From Nocardia miyunensis NBRC 108239 (GTDB lineage: Bacteria > Actinomycetota > Actinomycetes > Mycobacteriales > Mycobacteriaceae), in the NCBI RefSeq assembly GCF_001613065.1, contig NZ_BDBQ01000002.1, positions 62,001 to 126,000 of the forward strand: a stretch of 64,000 nt of DNA, written 5' to 3'. A program made the position numbers and the translations under genes. How positions within the stretch are numbered: the stretch's first letter is position 1; each line of letters starts with the position of its first letter. Positions 41,604-51,633 of this stretch are shown here, piece by piece. The notes under the pieces are model-generated. The model made no database searches and was not told the origin of the DNA. It was given only the letters and a program-made list of their open reading frames with translations.

Positions 41604-41861
41604 TCAGCCCGCGGAACCGGTCGGCGGACGCAGCGGTCCCGGTCCACCCGGCTGCCCGCCGCCGTGTCCACCCGGGCCACCCTGGTGTCCACCCGGGCCG
41701 CCGGGGCCGCCCTGGTTGTGCCAGTCGATGACGCTGGCGCTCGGGGCGGAGGCGAAAGCGGTCCCGGCGACAGCGGCGACGGGCAGCACGGCCAATGCCC
41801 CGGCAACGGCCACCCGGGTGACGATGCGGCGGGTGCGATGTGTCTTCACAGTGGCAGACAA
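41604..41861 (-). CDS. Small Gly/Pro-rich secreted protein, copy 1
   Basis: An 85-residue protein from the TTG at 41861, chosen because GGAAAGG stands upstream and the paralogue next door has the same GAAAGG...TCG-TTG arrangement. The signal peptide is RRIVTRVAVAGALAVLPVAAVAGTAFA. The mature protein begins near SAPSASVIDWHNQ, continues as GGPGGPGGHQGG-type repeats and ends PPTGSAG. No enzyme motif; it could be a wall-associated or structural peptide. It is short enough to be missed by gene callers. Confidence 0.68.
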   Translation of the reverse strand: MSATVKTHRTRRIVTRVAVAGALAVLPVAAVAGTAFASAPSASVIDWHNQGGPGGPGGHQGGPGGHGGGQPGGPGPLRPPTGSAG

Positions 41862-42094
41862 CGACTTACCTTTCCGTAGTTCCCGGCCACCTCTTCGGTG
41901 GCCATGGACTCCATCAAAACGTGTCGGACTAGGTCCGCCATAAGTCTCAGCTGGCAATTCCCTGGGACCGTGCTCTCGGCCGTCGTGAACAGGGTGGGCA
42001 TCGCTCGAATTGTCCTACGGCCGTGGTGAATTCGCGTCCGGCGGCGATGTCGAAGCGCGATCCGATCGGCCCGGTGCACCCGCGCACGGAAACG

Positions 42095-42129
42095 ACGAGG
42101 GCCACTCCCGGTGCGGGAGTGGCCCTCGT
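42095..42129 (-). terminator. Hairpin after small secreted gene 2
   Basis: ACGAGGGCCACTCCCG (42095-42110) pairs perfectly with 42114-42129 around GTG. Its GAGGGCCAC core matches the hairpin at 41548-41588. It lies 40 bases past the end of the gene. Confidence 0.85.
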
Positions 42130-42169
42130 TCACTCGGTGGCCGTGTCGTCGGCGGTCACCGAAGGATTA

Positions 42170-42508
42170 TCAGCCGGCGGAACCGGTGGGCGGGGCCCAC
42201 GGACCCGGGTTCCAGCCCGGACCACCGTGGTTCCAGCCGTGATCCCAACCGTGCGGGAAGCCGGGGCCCGGAAGGCCGCCGGGGAACCCACCGGGGCCGC
42301 CGGGGAACCTACCCGGGCCAGGGAGGCCGGGGCGATCCCAGTCGGGGCCGCCGTGCCAGTCGACCGCGGTGGCCGAGGGCACCGAGGTGGTGGTGCTGGC
42401 CAGCGCCGGGCCGGCGACTGCCGCGAGCGGAACCACGACGAGGGCGCCGGCGACGGCGACACGGGCCGCCATCCGCCGGGATTTGGTCGGTTTTCTCGTA
42501 GAGAGCAA
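42170..42508 (-). CDS. Small Gly/Pro/Trp-rich secreted protein, copy 2
   Basis: A 112-residue protein from the TTG at 42508 (AAAGG upstream). The signal peptide RRMAARVAVAGALVVVPLAAVAGPALA nearly matches that of copy 1. The mature start STTTSVPSATAVDWHGG shares the SA-x-(V/I)DWH motif with copy 1. The rest is Gly/Pro/Trp-rich (PGGFPGGLPGPGFPHGWDH) and ends in the same PPTGSAG. The pair clearly arose by duplication including the downstream hairpin. Function unknown. Confidence 0.7.
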   Translation of the reverse strand: MLSTRKPTKSRRMAARVAVAGALVVVPLAAVAGPALASTTTSVPSATAVDWHGGPDWDRPGLPGPGRFPGGPGGFPGGLPGPGFPHGWDHGWNHGGPGWNPGPWAPPTGSAG

Positions 42509-42917
42509 CGAACTGCCTTTCTCTTGGAACATGAACCACGCATCGCGGCGGCTCACGGTGTTCCATCGAACGGCCGTGCTCTGAGACGACCATCCGATAA
42601 ACCTCACAGTCGGCTGTGAATTTCGCGCCGACTGTTTCGCCGCAATCGTACGAGGGTAAATCCGGGAACCGACCGCTCGGGCCGTTCTGGCGCAAATGTG
42701 ACGGCCGCTGCGCGCGTGGAGAATTCGCGTGATCGAATATTAGCCGACGGTGCTTCCGGTCGCACATCGGTAATCGATCATCTTCCGCGCGCGGAACGCA
42801 TCGGGCCCAGATTACCTGCCGTGATCCGAATTCGACGCCAGCTGGATTGTGCGGCAATGGATTTCGTCCACTATGCTCGCCATCGAACTATTCGCCGTCA
42901 GGGGGGATCCCCGGTTC
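42509..42917. other. 409-base gap upstream of small secreted gene 2
   Basis: It holds the promoter of the minus-strand small gene and of the plus-strand hypothetical gene. The region 42590-42760 is richer in A/T than the genes. No recognisable gene or strong structure was seen. Confidence 0.4.
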
Positions 42918-43571
42918 ATGACCGATTCCGCGCCACCGTCCGAGTCGCCATGGGTTGTCCAATCCGTGCCGCCCGAGTGGCAGCCGCCACAGGACCTGGT
43001 CGCCGCCGCGGCGGCGAATGCCGGTGGATCGGTGGTCGACATCGATCCGGCCTGGGTCGACGATCCCACCGGATACGTACCGCCCGGCGCGGTTCGCGGG
43101 TTGTTCCCGGTGGACGAGCAGGGGCAGCTGGTCCGCGAATATCACAGCAACCCCACGCACACACCGCCGCGGGACGACTTCCGGAATCTGTATGTGGACA
43201 ACGAGATGCCGTTGCTGGTGCTCGGCGACGATCCCGAGGGCACGATCCGCGCATACCTGCTGAACACGCTGACCTCACAGGTCGAGGGGGCCGAGGCGGA
43301 CTGGATCTGGGTCTCGGACGCACCGGCCCATCAGGTCGCCGGGAAGCCCGTCGAGAACGACCGCGTCGTCGTCAGCCGGGTCGCCCTGGGCATTCCCTTC
43401 GCTAGTTCGGTAAGGGCTCCCGGACGTGACCGTGCGGTGATAGCGGGGACGTTCACCATCGTCTGGGGCGGCCTGGACGAATCCGAGCGCCGCGTGCGGC
43501 TGTGGCTGGATCTTGGGGAGTCCCTGGAATGGGCGGTGGAACAGTTCCCGACCCGCATGCACGAGGTGTAG
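42918..43571 (+). CDS. Hypothetical protein
   Basis: A 217-residue protein from the ATG at 42918; a longer frame starts at 42849 but its first residues are hydrophobic and irregular. It has no signal peptide or membrane helix. An acidic, Pro-rich start (MTDSAPPSESPWVVQSVPPEWQPP) is followed by a compact domain with YVPPGAVRGLFPVDEQGQLV and, at the end, WLDLGESLEWAVEQFPTRM. I do not recognise the family. It ends 9 bases from the convergent histidine phosphatase gene. Confidence 0.65.
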   Translation: MTDSAPPSESPWVVQSVPPEWQPPQDLVAAAAANAGGSVVDIDPAWVDDPTGYVPPGAVRGLFPVDEQGQLVREYHSNPTHTPPRDDFRNLYVDNEMPLLVLGDDPEGTIRAYLLNTLTSQVEGAEADWIWVSDAPAHQVAGKPVENDRVVVSRVALGIPFASSVRAPGRDRAVIAGTFTIVWGGLDESERRVRLWLDLGESLEWAVEQFPTRMHEV

Positions 43572-43580
43572 CGGGCGAAT

Positions 43581-44258
43581 TCAGCGACCGGGCAGATTGC
43601 GGGGCAGCAGATCCCAGACGTGGCCGTTCTCGTTGATCGTGGCCACCGTGCGATTGCCGGTGCGCGAGTAGAGGATTCGCGTGATCGAGCAATAATCGAT
43701 CGGAAAGGTCAACGGACGCTCCAGGTTCAGGATCTGCTGCGCCAGCATATTGATCACTCCGCCGTGCGCGAACGCCACCACGGTTTCGGAATGATCGGCC
43801 GCCGCGACGATCTCCTCGATCGCCCCGGAAACCCGCGCGAAGAATGCCGCGCCATCGATCTGCTCGGGCAGATATCCCGCCTTGATCCGCCGATAGACCG
43901 CGGCGAATTCCGCCTGCGCGGAATCGGATCCCTCCGCGGCCCGGCGGGCGTCCTCGATCGGCAGGTAAACCGGTAGCTCCCGGTCGTATTCGGCGAGCCC
44001 GTCGAAAATATCCACCGGCAGACCGAATTTCGCGGCGCTCGGCGCGGCGGTCGAGCGGGCCCGGCGCTGCGGACTCGACACGATGCGGGCGATGCGGTGA
44101 CCACCGGCCTCGAGCCGGGCCAGCGCGTCCGGGACGCGCGCGGCCTGTGCGCCGCCGATCTCGGTCAGATCCGGGTCGGCGGGACCGTCGGCGGTGACCA
44201 GACGCTCGGGTTGGGCGTGACGTACGAGTACCAGCTGCACGTCATCACTGTGCCGCAT
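43581..44258 (-). CDS. Histidine phosphatase (phosphoglycerate mutase fold) family protein
   Basis: A 225-residue protein. The catalytic R13-H14 is in VLVRHAQPE, with the second motif IVSSPQRRARSTA and the C-terminal FAHGGVINML. The start ATG at 44258 could be replaced by the GTG six codons later (VQLVLVRHAQ). Members remove phosphate from sugars, nucleotides or proteins; this one cannot be assigned. It lies 48 bases downstream of lysX on the same strand. Confidence 0.88.
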   Translation of the reverse strand: MRHSDDVQLVLVRHAQPERLVTADGPADPDLTEIGGAQAARVPDALARLEAGGHRIARIVSSPQRRARSTAAPSAAKFGLPVDIFDGLAEYDRELPVYLPIEDARRAAEGSDSAQAEFAAVYRRIKAGYLPEQIDGAAFFARVSGAIEEIVAAADHSETVVAFAHGGVINMLAQQILNLERPLTFPIDYCSITRILYSRTGNRTVATINENGHVWDLLPRNLPGR

Positions 44259-44306
44259 GCTCGATCACCGCCGCCATCCCGGCGGGGCCGGCGGCGGTGA
44301 CCGTGC

Positions 44307-47300
44307 TCAGGTACGCGGTTTGACCAGCGGGAACGGCAACGTCTCGCGGATACTGCGCCCGGTGATCAACATGACCACCCGGTCCACGCCGACGCCCAGG
44401 CCACCGGTCGGGGGCATGGCGTGCTCGAGGGACTGCAGGAAGTCCTCGTCCAGTTCCATCGCCTCCGGATCGCCGCCCGCGGCCAGCAGGGATTGTTCGG
44501 TGAGCCGCTTGCGCTGTTCGATCGGATTGGTCAGCTCGCTGTAGGCGGTGCCCAGTTCGACGCCCCACGCCACCAGATCCCAGCGTTCGGCCACGCCCTC
44601 GATGCTGCGGTGGGCGCGGGTCAGCGGGGAGACCGAGGTGGGGAAGTCGATGTAGAAGGTCGGCTCCTCGGTGCGGTCCTCGACCAGATGTTCGTACATC
44701 TCCAGCACGATCTGGCCCGCGTCCCAGCCGAACTGATAGGGCACCCCGGCTTTTTCGCACAGCGAGCGCAGCCGCTCGACGTCGGTTTCGGCGCTGATCG
44801 TCTCGCCCAGGGCCTGGGAGATCGCATCGTGCACCGTCTTGACCGGCCAGTCCCCGGAGATGTCGACCTCGGCCAGCGAACCATCCGGCTGCGGCCGCAT
44901 CGCGACCATCTTGCCGTTCGCGGCGAGGGCGGCGTCCTGGATGAGCTGACGGCAGGCGTGCATCATCCGCATGTAATCGCTGTGCGCCTCATAGGCTTCC
45001 AGGATCGTGAACTCGGGATTGTGGCTGTAGTCCACACCCTCGTTGCGGAACACCCGGCCCAGTTCGAACACCTTCTCCATACCGCCGACGCACAGCCGCT
45101 TGAGATACAGCTCGGGTGCGATGCGCAGATACAGGTCCAGGTCGTAGGCGTTGATGTGGGTCTGGAACGGGGTGGCGTTCGCGCCGCCGTGCACCTGCTG
45201 CAACACCGGGGTCTCCACCTCGAGGAAACCCCAGCCGTTGAGCGTGTCCCGCAGCGAGCGCACCACCGCGCTGCGCTTGGCCAGCACCTCGCGGGTGTCG
45301 ACGTTGATCGCCATGTCGACGTAGCGCTGCCGCACCCGGGCCTCGGGATCGGACAGGCCGCGCCACTTGTCCGGCAGCGGATGCAGGCATTTGCCGATCA
45401 TCCGCCAGTCCTGCGCCAGCAGGGACAACTCGCCGCGGCGGCTGTGGCCGATCTGGCCGCTGACCTCGATCAGATCGCCCAGATCGAAGAATTCGTCGAA
45501 TTCGTGCGCCCGGTCCGCGCCCACCCGGCCGCGGTCGATGACCAGCTGGATATCGCCGGACCAGTCCCGCAGCACCGCGAAGATCACCCCGCCGTAGTCG
45601 CGGATCCGCAGCAGCCGACCGCATACGCGCACGGTCGTGCCCTTGGGCGAGCGTCGCGCGTCCTTCACCGAATGGGTGGGCGGATAGGCGACCGGATACG
45701 AGTCGATCCCCGCAGCCTCGAGCCGGGCCACCTTGTCCATCCGCACCCGGACCTGTTCCGGACGTCGCGGACCGTTCTGCTCGAGTTCGTCCGGGGGCGG
45801 CTCCGGCGGGCTGCCGTCGGCGTGCAGACCGGTCATGGTAGACGGGACGGCCGAGCGAATTCCGGTGTGCTGCATGGGATCCGGCTGTTTGCCGAAGCGC
45901 GGCAGGAAGCCCTCGGCCAGGGCGCTGGCCAGGGCGACCCGGACCAGCTGGCGACGTTCCTCGAACAGCGAGAACCGTGGCACCCACTGCGGCTGATACT
46001 TCACGTTGGACCGGTACAGCGCCTCGAGCTGCCACCAGCGCGAGAAGAACATCAGCACGCCGCGCCACAGTCGCAGCACCGGACCGGCGCCGATCCGGCC
46101 GCCCTCCTCGAAGACCGCGCGGAACACCGCGAAGTTCAGCGAGACCCGGGTGATGCCGTACTGCTCCGAACTCAGCGCCAGCTGGGAGATCATCAGCTCC
46201 ATGACGCCGTTGGGGCCCTTGGGATCTCGCCGCATCAGCTCCAGCGAGACACCGGTGCGGCCCCACGGGACCAGCGAGAGCATGCCCAGGACGCGTTCGT
46301 CGGATTCGGACACGCCGGGGGAGACGGCCTCCACCAGCAGGCATTCGCCGTCCAGCGGATCGCCCAGACGGCCCAGCGCCATCGAGAATCCGCGTTCGGT
46401 CTCGGTGTCGCGCCAGGCGTCGGCGTTCGCGATGACCCGGGCGAATTCCTCGGTGGTGAGTTCGTTGTGCCGCCGGATGCGCACGGTGATGCCCTGTTTG
46501 CGCAGCCGGTTGGCGGCCTGACGCACCTGTTTCATCTCCGGGCCCGCCAGGGAGAACGTGCGAGTCTCCAGGATCGCCTCGTCACCCAGCCGCAATGCCG
46601 ACAGCCCGGCCCGGCGGTACGCGGTCGCGCCCAGTTCGCTCGCACCCATCACCGCCGGAGCCCAGCCGTACTGATCGGCCAGGTGCAACCAGGCGTCGAT
46701 GGCCTGCGACCAGGACTCCTTCGGTCCGATCGGATCGCCCGAGGCCAGACAGACGCCCAGTTCCACGCGATAGGTGACCGCGGCCTTGCCGTTGGGCGCG
46801 AACACGACCGCCTTGTCGCGCCGGGTGGCGAAATAACCCAGCGAATCCTCGACATCCGAACGTTCGAGCAGCCCGCGCAACGCCGATTCGTCCAGGCCGG
46901 TCAGCGCATTGGACGCGCGCTGGGAGCTGAACAGCACCATCGCGGCCGCCATCACCGCGAGGAAGCCGAAGAAGCCCAGCAGCAGATCCACGATGTGTCT
47001 CGGGTGACCGTCGAAATTGTCGGTGCTGACCAGGATCGCCGCGGTCACCTTGGACACCGCCCAGGCCGGGCGTTCCACGCCGCGCGGCAACGTCCCCGGC
47101 AGCAGCTCGACCAGTCCCCATCCGAGCAGGAAACCGGTGGTCAGGCCACCGGCCAGCACGCCGAGCGCCTTCCACACCGCCGCCCGGCGGACCTGGGTGT
47201 AGAACTCCGGCCAGGCCGCGATCAGCAGGCCGATCACCAGGACGTGGACGATCAGCGCGATCAGCGAGCTGATATCGCGTTCATCGCCGAATTCGACGGC

Positions 47301-47810
47301 GTTGGCCGCCGCGAACGACGCCATATAGGCCACCAGCAGCCACCACGCGATGCGTTTTCGGCTGGCGGTCGCGCCCGCGAGCAGGCCGATGATCAACGCC
47401 CACACCAGTGAGGTCTCGGGGGCGTCGAAGTAGTAGTCATCGATGTAGTGCCGCGGCACCTGCGTGATGAATCGCACGCCGGGAGAGATGCTCCACAGCA
47501 TGCACAGCACCGCGAAGGTGCCCAGGACCAGCCCGGCCAGGTGTGGAACCTCGCTGAGGCGTCCGTGCGCGCGGTGCGGGACCTCCGGAGATCGCCCAGC
47601 GCGCTCGGCCCGGTGCTGTCGGTCGGATTTGGTGCGCCGGCGCTCGGAGGGCGCTACGCCGGATGTCGATGTCACCGAACCAGTGTGAATGTTGACCTCG
47701 CTCGAATGCGGAACGTCGGCGTGCATGTCCGTGCCGCGCGCGGGCGCGCCGAGGTCGCCGCGGGGGGTGGATGCGCCGCCGCGGGCGCGAAAGGTGAAGA
47801 TGTTACCCAT
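44307..47810 (-). CDS. lysX: Bifunctional lysylphosphatidylglycerol synthase/lysyl-tRNA synthetase LysX
   Basis: A 1167-residue protein from [13 protein letters not shown]. tuberculosis LysX has 1172. After a polar tail come six to seven membrane helices (about 85-290). Next are the MprF-like lysyl transfer domain ([49 protein letters not shown]), an OB-fold ([21 protein letters not shown]) and a class II LysRS domain ([41 protein letters not shown]). It charges tRNA with lysine and transfers it to phosphatidylglycerol, lowering surface charge against cationic peptides. The exact start is uncertain. Confidence 0.95.
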   Translation of the reverse strand: MGNIFTFRARGGASTPRGDLGAPARGTDMHADVPHSSEVNIHTGSVTSTSGVAPSERRRTKSDRQHRAERAGRSPEVPHRAHGRLSEVPHLAGLVLGTFAVLCMLWSISPGVRFITQVPRHYIDDYYFDAPETSLVWALIIGLLAGATASRKRIAWWLLVAYMASFAAANAVEFGDERDISSLIALIVHVLVIGLLIAAWPEFYTQVRRAAVWKALGVLAGGLTTGFLLGWGLVELLPGTLPRGVERPAWAVSKVTAAILVSTDNFDGHPRHIVDLLLGFFGFLAVMAAAMVLFSSQRASNALTGLDESALRGLLERSDVEDSLGYFATRRDKAVVFAPNGKAAVTYRVELGVCLASGDPIGPKESWSQAIDAWLHLADQYGWAPAVMGASELGATAYRRAGLSALRLGDEAILETRTFSLAGPEMKQVRQAANRLRKQGITVRIRRHNELTTEEFARVIANADAWRDTETERGFSMALGRLGDPLDGECLLVEAVSPGVSESDERVLGMLSLVPWGRTGVSLELMRRDPKGPNGVMELMISQLALSSEQYGITRVSLNFAVFRAVFEEGGRIGAGPVLRLWRGVLMFFSRWWQLEALYRSNVKYQPQWVPRFSLFEERRQLVRVALASALAEGFLPRFGKQPDPMQHTGIRSAVPSTMTGLHADGSPPEPPPDELEQNGPRRPEQVRVRMDKVARLEAAGIDSYPVAYPPTHSVKDARRSPKGTTVRVCGRLLRIRDYGGVIFAVLRDWSGDIQLVIDRGRVGADRAHEFDEFFDLGDLIEVSGQIGHSRRGELSLLAQDWRMIGKCLHPLPDKWRGLSDPEARVRQRYVDMAINVDTREVLAKRSAVVRSLRDTLNGWGFLEVETPVLQQVHGGANATPFQTHINAYDLDLYLRIAPELYLKRLCVGGMEKVFELGRVFRNEGVDYSHNPEFTILEAYEAHSDYMRMMHACRQLIQDAALAANGKMVAMRPQPDGSLAEVDISGDWPVKTVHDAISQALGETISAETDVERLRSLCEKAGVPYQFGWDAGQIVLEMYEHLVEDRTEEPTFYIDFPTSVSPLTRAHRSIEGVAERWDLVAWGVELGTAYSELTNPIEQRKRLTEQSLLAAGGDPEAMELDEDFLQSLEHAMPPTGGLGVGVDRVVMLITGRSIRETLPFPLVKPRT

Positions 47811-48033
47811 GTCGGATCCAGTCGATGTGCCGATCGATGACGAGGTCATTCGACTCGGACAATTCTTGAAGCTGGCCAACCTGATCGATAGCGGCTCGGA
47901 AGCCAAGACCGTTATCGCCGCCGGTTTGGTGCGCGTTAACGACGAGGTCGAACTGCGGCGGGGCCGTCAACTGCAGGCAGGTGACGTGGTCACCATCGCC
48001 GGACACCGAGCCCGGGTCGGCAAGGGGGCCTGA
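47809..48033 (+). CDS. S4-domain RNA-binding protein
   Basis: A 74-residue protein from [12 protein letters not shown]; an ATG three codons upstream (47800) has the better-spaced AAAGG site. The whole protein is one S4 domain: [48 protein letters not shown]. Such small S4 proteins (YaaA/RqcP-like) bind structured rRNA or stalled ribosomes. Its start codon overlaps the proposed lysX start on the other strand (CATG). It ends 15 bases from the convergent rraA. Confidence 0.9.
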   Translation: MSDPVDVPIDDEVIRLGQFLKLANLIDSGSEAKTVIAAGLVRVNDEVELRRGRQLQAGDVVTIAGHRARVGKGA

Positions 48034-48048
48034 CACCGCGGCGCGGGC

Positions 48049-48534
48049 TCATTCGGCGCGCACGACGATCCCGTCGGCATCGCTGTAGAGCATCTCGCCG
48101 GGGACGAAGGTGACGCCGCCGAATTCGACGGGAACATCGCGTTCGCCGGAACCGGTCTGGGTGCTCTTGCGCGGATTGGTGCCCAGTGCCTCGACACCGA
48201 TGTCCAGGGTGCGCAGGATCGCCGAATCGCGGACCGCGCCGTTGACCACGACGCCGGCCCAGCCGTTGCTCACCCCGCGTCCGGCGATGACGTCCCCGAC
48301 CAGTGCGGTGTGTACGCTCGCACCGCCGTCGACCACCAGCACCCGGCCCTCGCCCGGTTCGCCGAGGGTCTGTTTGACCAGGAGGTTGTCCTGGAAACAG
48401 CGGATCGTGACGATGCGGCCGGCGAATGCCTCGCGACCGCCGAACTGCGTGAATTGTGTGTCACAACTACGGATCTCGGGACCGATCTCATCGGCGAGGT
48501 CTGCGGTGGCGACGGTGTTGGCTGATTCGGTCAC
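48049..48534 (-). CDS. rraA: RraA family protein (RNase E activity regulator or aldolase-like)
   Basis: A 161-residue protein from the GTG at 48534 ([16 protein letters not shown]), matching the usual RraA length. It carries [40 protein letters not shown] and [34 protein letters not shown], the core of the fold. RraA inhibits RNase E in proteobacteria; actinobacterial homologues may instead be aldolases (HMG/oxaloacetate). No strong ribosome site precedes this start. Confidence 0.9.
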   Translation of the reverse strand: MTESANTVATADLADEIGPEIRSCDTQFTQFGGREAFAGRIVTIRCFQDNLLVKQTLGEPGEGRVLVVDGGASVHTALVGDVIAGRGVSNGWAGVVVNGAVRDSAILRTLDIGVEALGTNPRKSTQTGSGERDVPVEFGGVTFVPGEMLYSDADGIVVRAE

Positions 48535-48775
48535 GGCTGCAAGCTTGCCATGGGGCCCATCAGTTATTCCCTGAGACCTTTCTGCGAGCTTCGTTCGGGA
48601 TGGGTGGACGGCCGTGTGCCGGACCGACCGGATCCTGGCCGGGTCGTGTCCGGTGGCACGCACGGCCTGCGACGGACCCGGCCCGTACCCGGGCTCAGGT
48701 CGCACTGGGTGTGTTCGGCCGATGCTGGACCAGGTGCCGGGGGAGGCTGTTTCGGGAGGTGTCGAATCGGGGCGG

Positions 48776-49714
48776 TCAAGCAGTGACGGACAGTGTCGCG
48801 GCCAGACCGAACACCACTGCGATCACCACGACCTCGACGATCGCGCGTCGCAGGGAGGTGTCCGCGGACAGGCGATGGTCCGCGGCCGCGGGCACCCAGC
48901 TGCGCCGCCACCACCAGCCCAGGACCAGCAGTCCGCCCAGCAGGACCGCCTTGGCCAGCAGGATCCGCCCGTAGCCGGTGTCCACCAGCGGTGTCAGTCC
49001 GCCGATCTTGACCAGTCCGTCGATGACGCCGCTGACCGTGACCGCGGCCACCGCGGGCAGCGCCCAGGCCGAATATCTCGGCAGCACGAGCGCCCATTCC
49101 CCGCGTGAACGCAACACCAGGGCCAGGGCCAGCAGCAGTCCGAACCAGGCCGCCGCGGCCAGCACGTGCACAGCCGCGAAGACCGCGCCCAGCGGCTGCT
49201 GGGACATGTGTCCGGTGATCGGCCGCAGTTCCAGGGCCACCGCGGCGAACATCAGCACCAGATCGATCGCGGCCCGGTCCGGTTGCCGGTGGGCCAGGGC
49301 GCAGTACCCGGTCACCACGGCCGTCCCGATCAGGATCCCGACACCGATCTGTCCGCTGCTGACGTGGGCCAGATACGTGCCGAACTCCCCGATGCCCAAC
49401 CGCCGCACCGGCACCCCGACGACCTGGGCCCCGGCGCAGGCCAGCACCGCGAATTCCAGGATGGTCCAGATTCCGCCGGCCACGGCCAGCTGCCGCCACG
49501 GCGGATCGATCCGGCGGTGCAGCCGGGGCAGCGCGGCCAGGCCGACCACGGTGGCCCCGGCGCAGTCCGCCAGGGCGCGGACCGGCGCCTCGGACTGCAG
49601 CGGGTCCGGTGCGGCCAGGGCCCAGGCCAGGACCGTGCCCAGGACCGCGGCCGGGACGACCAGCAACACCGCCGACCGCAGGGCGGGCGCGCCGCCGGTC
49701 GTCTTCCCGCTCAC
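48776..49714 (-). CDS. Copper resistance D (CopD) family membrane protein
   Basis: A 312-residue protein with about eight hydrophobic helices, including [20 protein letters not shown] and [20 protein letters not shown]. The [11 protein letters not shown] segment corresponds to the conserved His/Trp helix of CopD. CopD proteins are thought to bring copper across the membrane with help from CopC. The start overlaps the copC stop by 4 bases (ATGA). It is the last gene of the copper operon. Confidence 0.88.
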   Translation of the reverse strand: MSGKTTGGAPALRSAVLLVVPAAVLGTVLAWALAAPDPLQSEAPVRALADCAGATVVGLAALPRLHRRIDPPWRQLAVAGGIWTILEFAVLACAGAQVVGVPVRRLGIGEFGTYLAHVSSGQIGVGILIGTAVVTGYCALAHRQPDRAAIDLVLMFAAVALELRPITGHMSQQPLGAVFAAVHVLAAAAWFGLLLALALVLRSRGEWALVLPRYSAWALPAVAAVTVSGVIDGLVKIGGLTPLVDTGYGRILLAKAVLLGGLLVLGWWWRRSWVPAAADHRLSADTSLRRAIVEVVVIAVVFGLAATLSVTA

Positions 49715-50319
49715 CGCTTACTCGGCTGTCTCCGACGGCGCCGTACGCGGGGCCCTCCGTGGTTACGCACGCTGCCTCCTCCGGGCCCGTCGCTCCCGGC
49801 GCGCTTTCCGCCCAGCAGTGCGAACGCCAGTCCGCCGCCGAACAGCACGACCGCACCCACGATGAACACCCAGACCGGAACCCCGCCGGACCCGCCGCCG
49901 GAACTGCTTCCGGCGTTCGCCTTCGGTCCGGGCGTGCCGTGACCGGCCGTGGTGAGGGTGAAGCTGCGTGTCCCGCTGACCGGATGGCCGTCCGCGGAGG
50001 TCACCCGGTAGGCCATCGTGTACTTGCCCGCCGGACCGAGTTCGCGCACCGCGATGCTGACGCGCGGACCGTCGACGACGGGCTGTCCCTCGGACCACAG
50101 ATTGCCGTCCGGACCGACCACGGTCACCGACGGGAAACTGGGCTGCAGATTCTCGTTGAACGTGAACGTCACCCGGGCCGGGCCGGCGGACAGCTGTGCG
50201 CCGTCCGCCGGATCGACCGAGACGAGAATCGAATGCGCCGCGGCCGGACCGGCCCCCAGGACGGCCAGTCCGGCGGCCAGCAGCGCGATCGCGACCGCGC
50301 CGAACGTCCGGCGGATCAT
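49711..50319 (-). CDS. CopC-domain copper-binding protein, membrane anchored
   Basis: A 202-residue protein. The signal peptide ends in AAA before HSILVSVDPADGAQL, leaving an N-terminal histidine, the known copper ligand of CopC. The beta-barrel domain spans about 30-125 (VTFTFNENLQPSFPSVTVVGPDG, KYTMAYRVTSADGHPVSG). After a Gly/Ser linker one membrane helix (VWVFIVGAVVLFGGGLAFALL) anchors it. It overlaps both neighbours by 4 bases and should pass copper to CopD. Confidence 0.92.
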   Translation of the reverse strand: MIRRTFGAVAIALLAAGLAVLGAGPAAAHSILVSVDPADGAQLSAGPARVTFTFNENLQPSFPSVTVVGPDGNLWSEGQPVVDGPRVSIAVRELGPAGKYTMAYRVTSADGHPVSGTRSFTLTTAGHGTPGPKANAGSSSGGGSGGVPVWVFIVGAVVLFGGGLAFALLGGKRAGSDGPGGGSVRNHGGPRVRRRRRQPSKR

Positions 50320-50975
50320 GAGCGCCGGCTCCGGACCAGCGCGCCCAGACCCAGGGCCGCGCCGAACGCGCCCAGGACCAGTCCGACGCCGCCGAGCCAG
50401 CGGGCCGTGTCATCGGACTCGGACTCCGACGCGGGCGCCGCCTCGGTCGCGTCGCTCATGGCGTGCTCGTGGCCGGATCCGGCGGCGGCCAGGCTCAGCG
50501 TCGGGACCGGATTGTCCGGTTCCTTGCCGTCCGGGCCGGTCGGCTGATTCCAGCTGACGACCTTGCCGTCGCTGTAGGTCTGCACGGCCGGGAATTCGGC
50601 GTGATCCTGTTTCGGCAGCGGCGCGACCAGCACGATGAACTGCTGGAACTGATCGGGTGCGATACCCGGGGTGCCGGGATCGGCGGTCCAGGTGACGGTC
50701 GTGTACTGATTCTTGTCGTTCTTGTCCAGCTTCGCGGTCCAGCCCGGCAGCGGCTGGGTGCGAGCCTCGTCCACCGCGGGCAGGGTGACCGCGAGGCTGG
50801 TGGTGGACGCGGTCTCCGATTCGTCGGGGACGCGGAAGGTCAGGACGGCGTCACCGCCCTGTGTCGCGCCCGGCGAGGTGACGTGGACGTGGGCGTCGGC
50901 GGTTCCGGTGGCCAGCAGGGCCAGTCCGGCCACCGCGCCAGTCGTGAGGAGGGCGCGCGAAATTCCGATGGGCAT
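50316..50975 (-). CDS. YcnI-like copper-binding protein (DUF1775)
   Basis: A 219-residue protein. A signal peptide (LLTTGAVAGLALLATGTADA) precedes HVHVTSPGATQGGDAVLTFRVPDE; the N-terminal His and the later Trp in this domain bind Cu(II) in characterised YcnI. The domain runs to about 165, followed by an acidic linker and a C-terminal membrane helix (WLGGVGLVLGAFGAALGLGALV). Together with CopC and CopD it makes a standard actinobacterial copper-handling set. Confidence 0.9.
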   Translation of the reverse strand: MPIGISRALLTTGAVAGLALLATGTADAHVHVTSPGATQGGDAVLTFRVPDESETASTTSLAVTLPAVDEARTQPLPGWTAKLDKNDKNQYTTVTWTADPGTPGIAPDQFQQFIVLVAPLPKQDHAEFPAVQTYSDGKVVSWNQPTGPDGKEPDNPVPTLSLAAAGSGHEHAMSDATEAAPASESESDDTARWLGGVGLVLGAFGAALGLGALVRSRRS

Positions 50976-51013
50976 GAGTGTGTGCTTTCTGAGTGGAACG
51001 GGTGATGTCGGTT

Positions 51014-51607
51014 TCAGGCCGGCATCGGCGGCGCGCGCGAGCCGAGGGCTCCGGCACGCAGAAAGCGGTGCGCGTGGGAGGGGTCGGCGGGCCAGCGAGC
51101 CGCGCCTGCTCTCGGTAGCGGTCGCGCCGGACCGGTGATGGTCCGGACCGCCCGGGAGACAACGGTGTACAGCCGTTCGGCGATGACGATGAGCGTCGCG
51201 CAGACCAGCGTCGCGAGGGCATGCGCCGCGGCCATCGGACCGCTGGGCAGGCCCGCGGCGGCCAGGAATGTGCCTGCCGCGCCGCCGGATTCGCGGCCCA
51301 TGGCCATCGCGTCCGGTCCGGCCGGGACGGACAGCGCCAGGTGGGCGGCCAGCTGTCCGGCGGCCAGGGCAGCCGGAAGGGCTGCGCGGGAAGGGGTTCC
51401 GGCCGGAGCCGGGAGCAGGGTCGCGATCGCGCCGATTCCGGCGGCGGCGAAAAGCAGCAGGGTCAGCGGTGCGGAGCCGGGCCAGCCGCCCCCGGCCAAT
51501 CCGTGCGCGGCCACCGCGAGAGTGGCGACCGTCGCGCCGACCAGCACGCCGCGAAAAGGCCCGGCGGCCGTTCGGCCCCCGGACCCCGGAGCTGGCGTGC
51601 GGCGCAT
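51014..51607 (-). CDS. Small multipass membrane protein at the head of the copper operon
   Basis: A 197-residue protein with about four hydrophobic helices: FRGVLVGATVATLAVAAHGLAG, SAPLTLLLFAAAGIGAIATLL, ALPAALAAGQLAAHLALSV and MAAAHALATLVCATLIVIAE. His and Met residues in or near the helices (AAHGL, AAHLAL, DAMAMG, AAAHAL) could bind metal. Gap to the YcnI gene is 38 bases. Family not recognised; a role in copper handling is inferred from context. Confidence 0.65.
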   Translation of the reverse strand: MRRTPAPGSGGRTAAGPFRGVLVGATVATLAVAAHGLAGGGWPGSAPLTLLLFAAAGIGAIATLLPAPAGTPSRAALPAALAAGQLAAHLALSVPAGPDAMAMGRESGGAAGTFLAAAGLPSGPMAAAHALATLVCATLIVIAERLYTVVSRAVRTITGPARPLPRAGAARWPADPSHAHRFLRAGALGSRAPPMPA

Positions 51608-51633
51608 CGCCGGTCGATCGATCGGTCTGCGGG

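Noticed and set aside
44421-47411. A 996-codon open frame antisense to lysX
   Set aside because: Composition-driven shadow with no domain features; lysX is certain.
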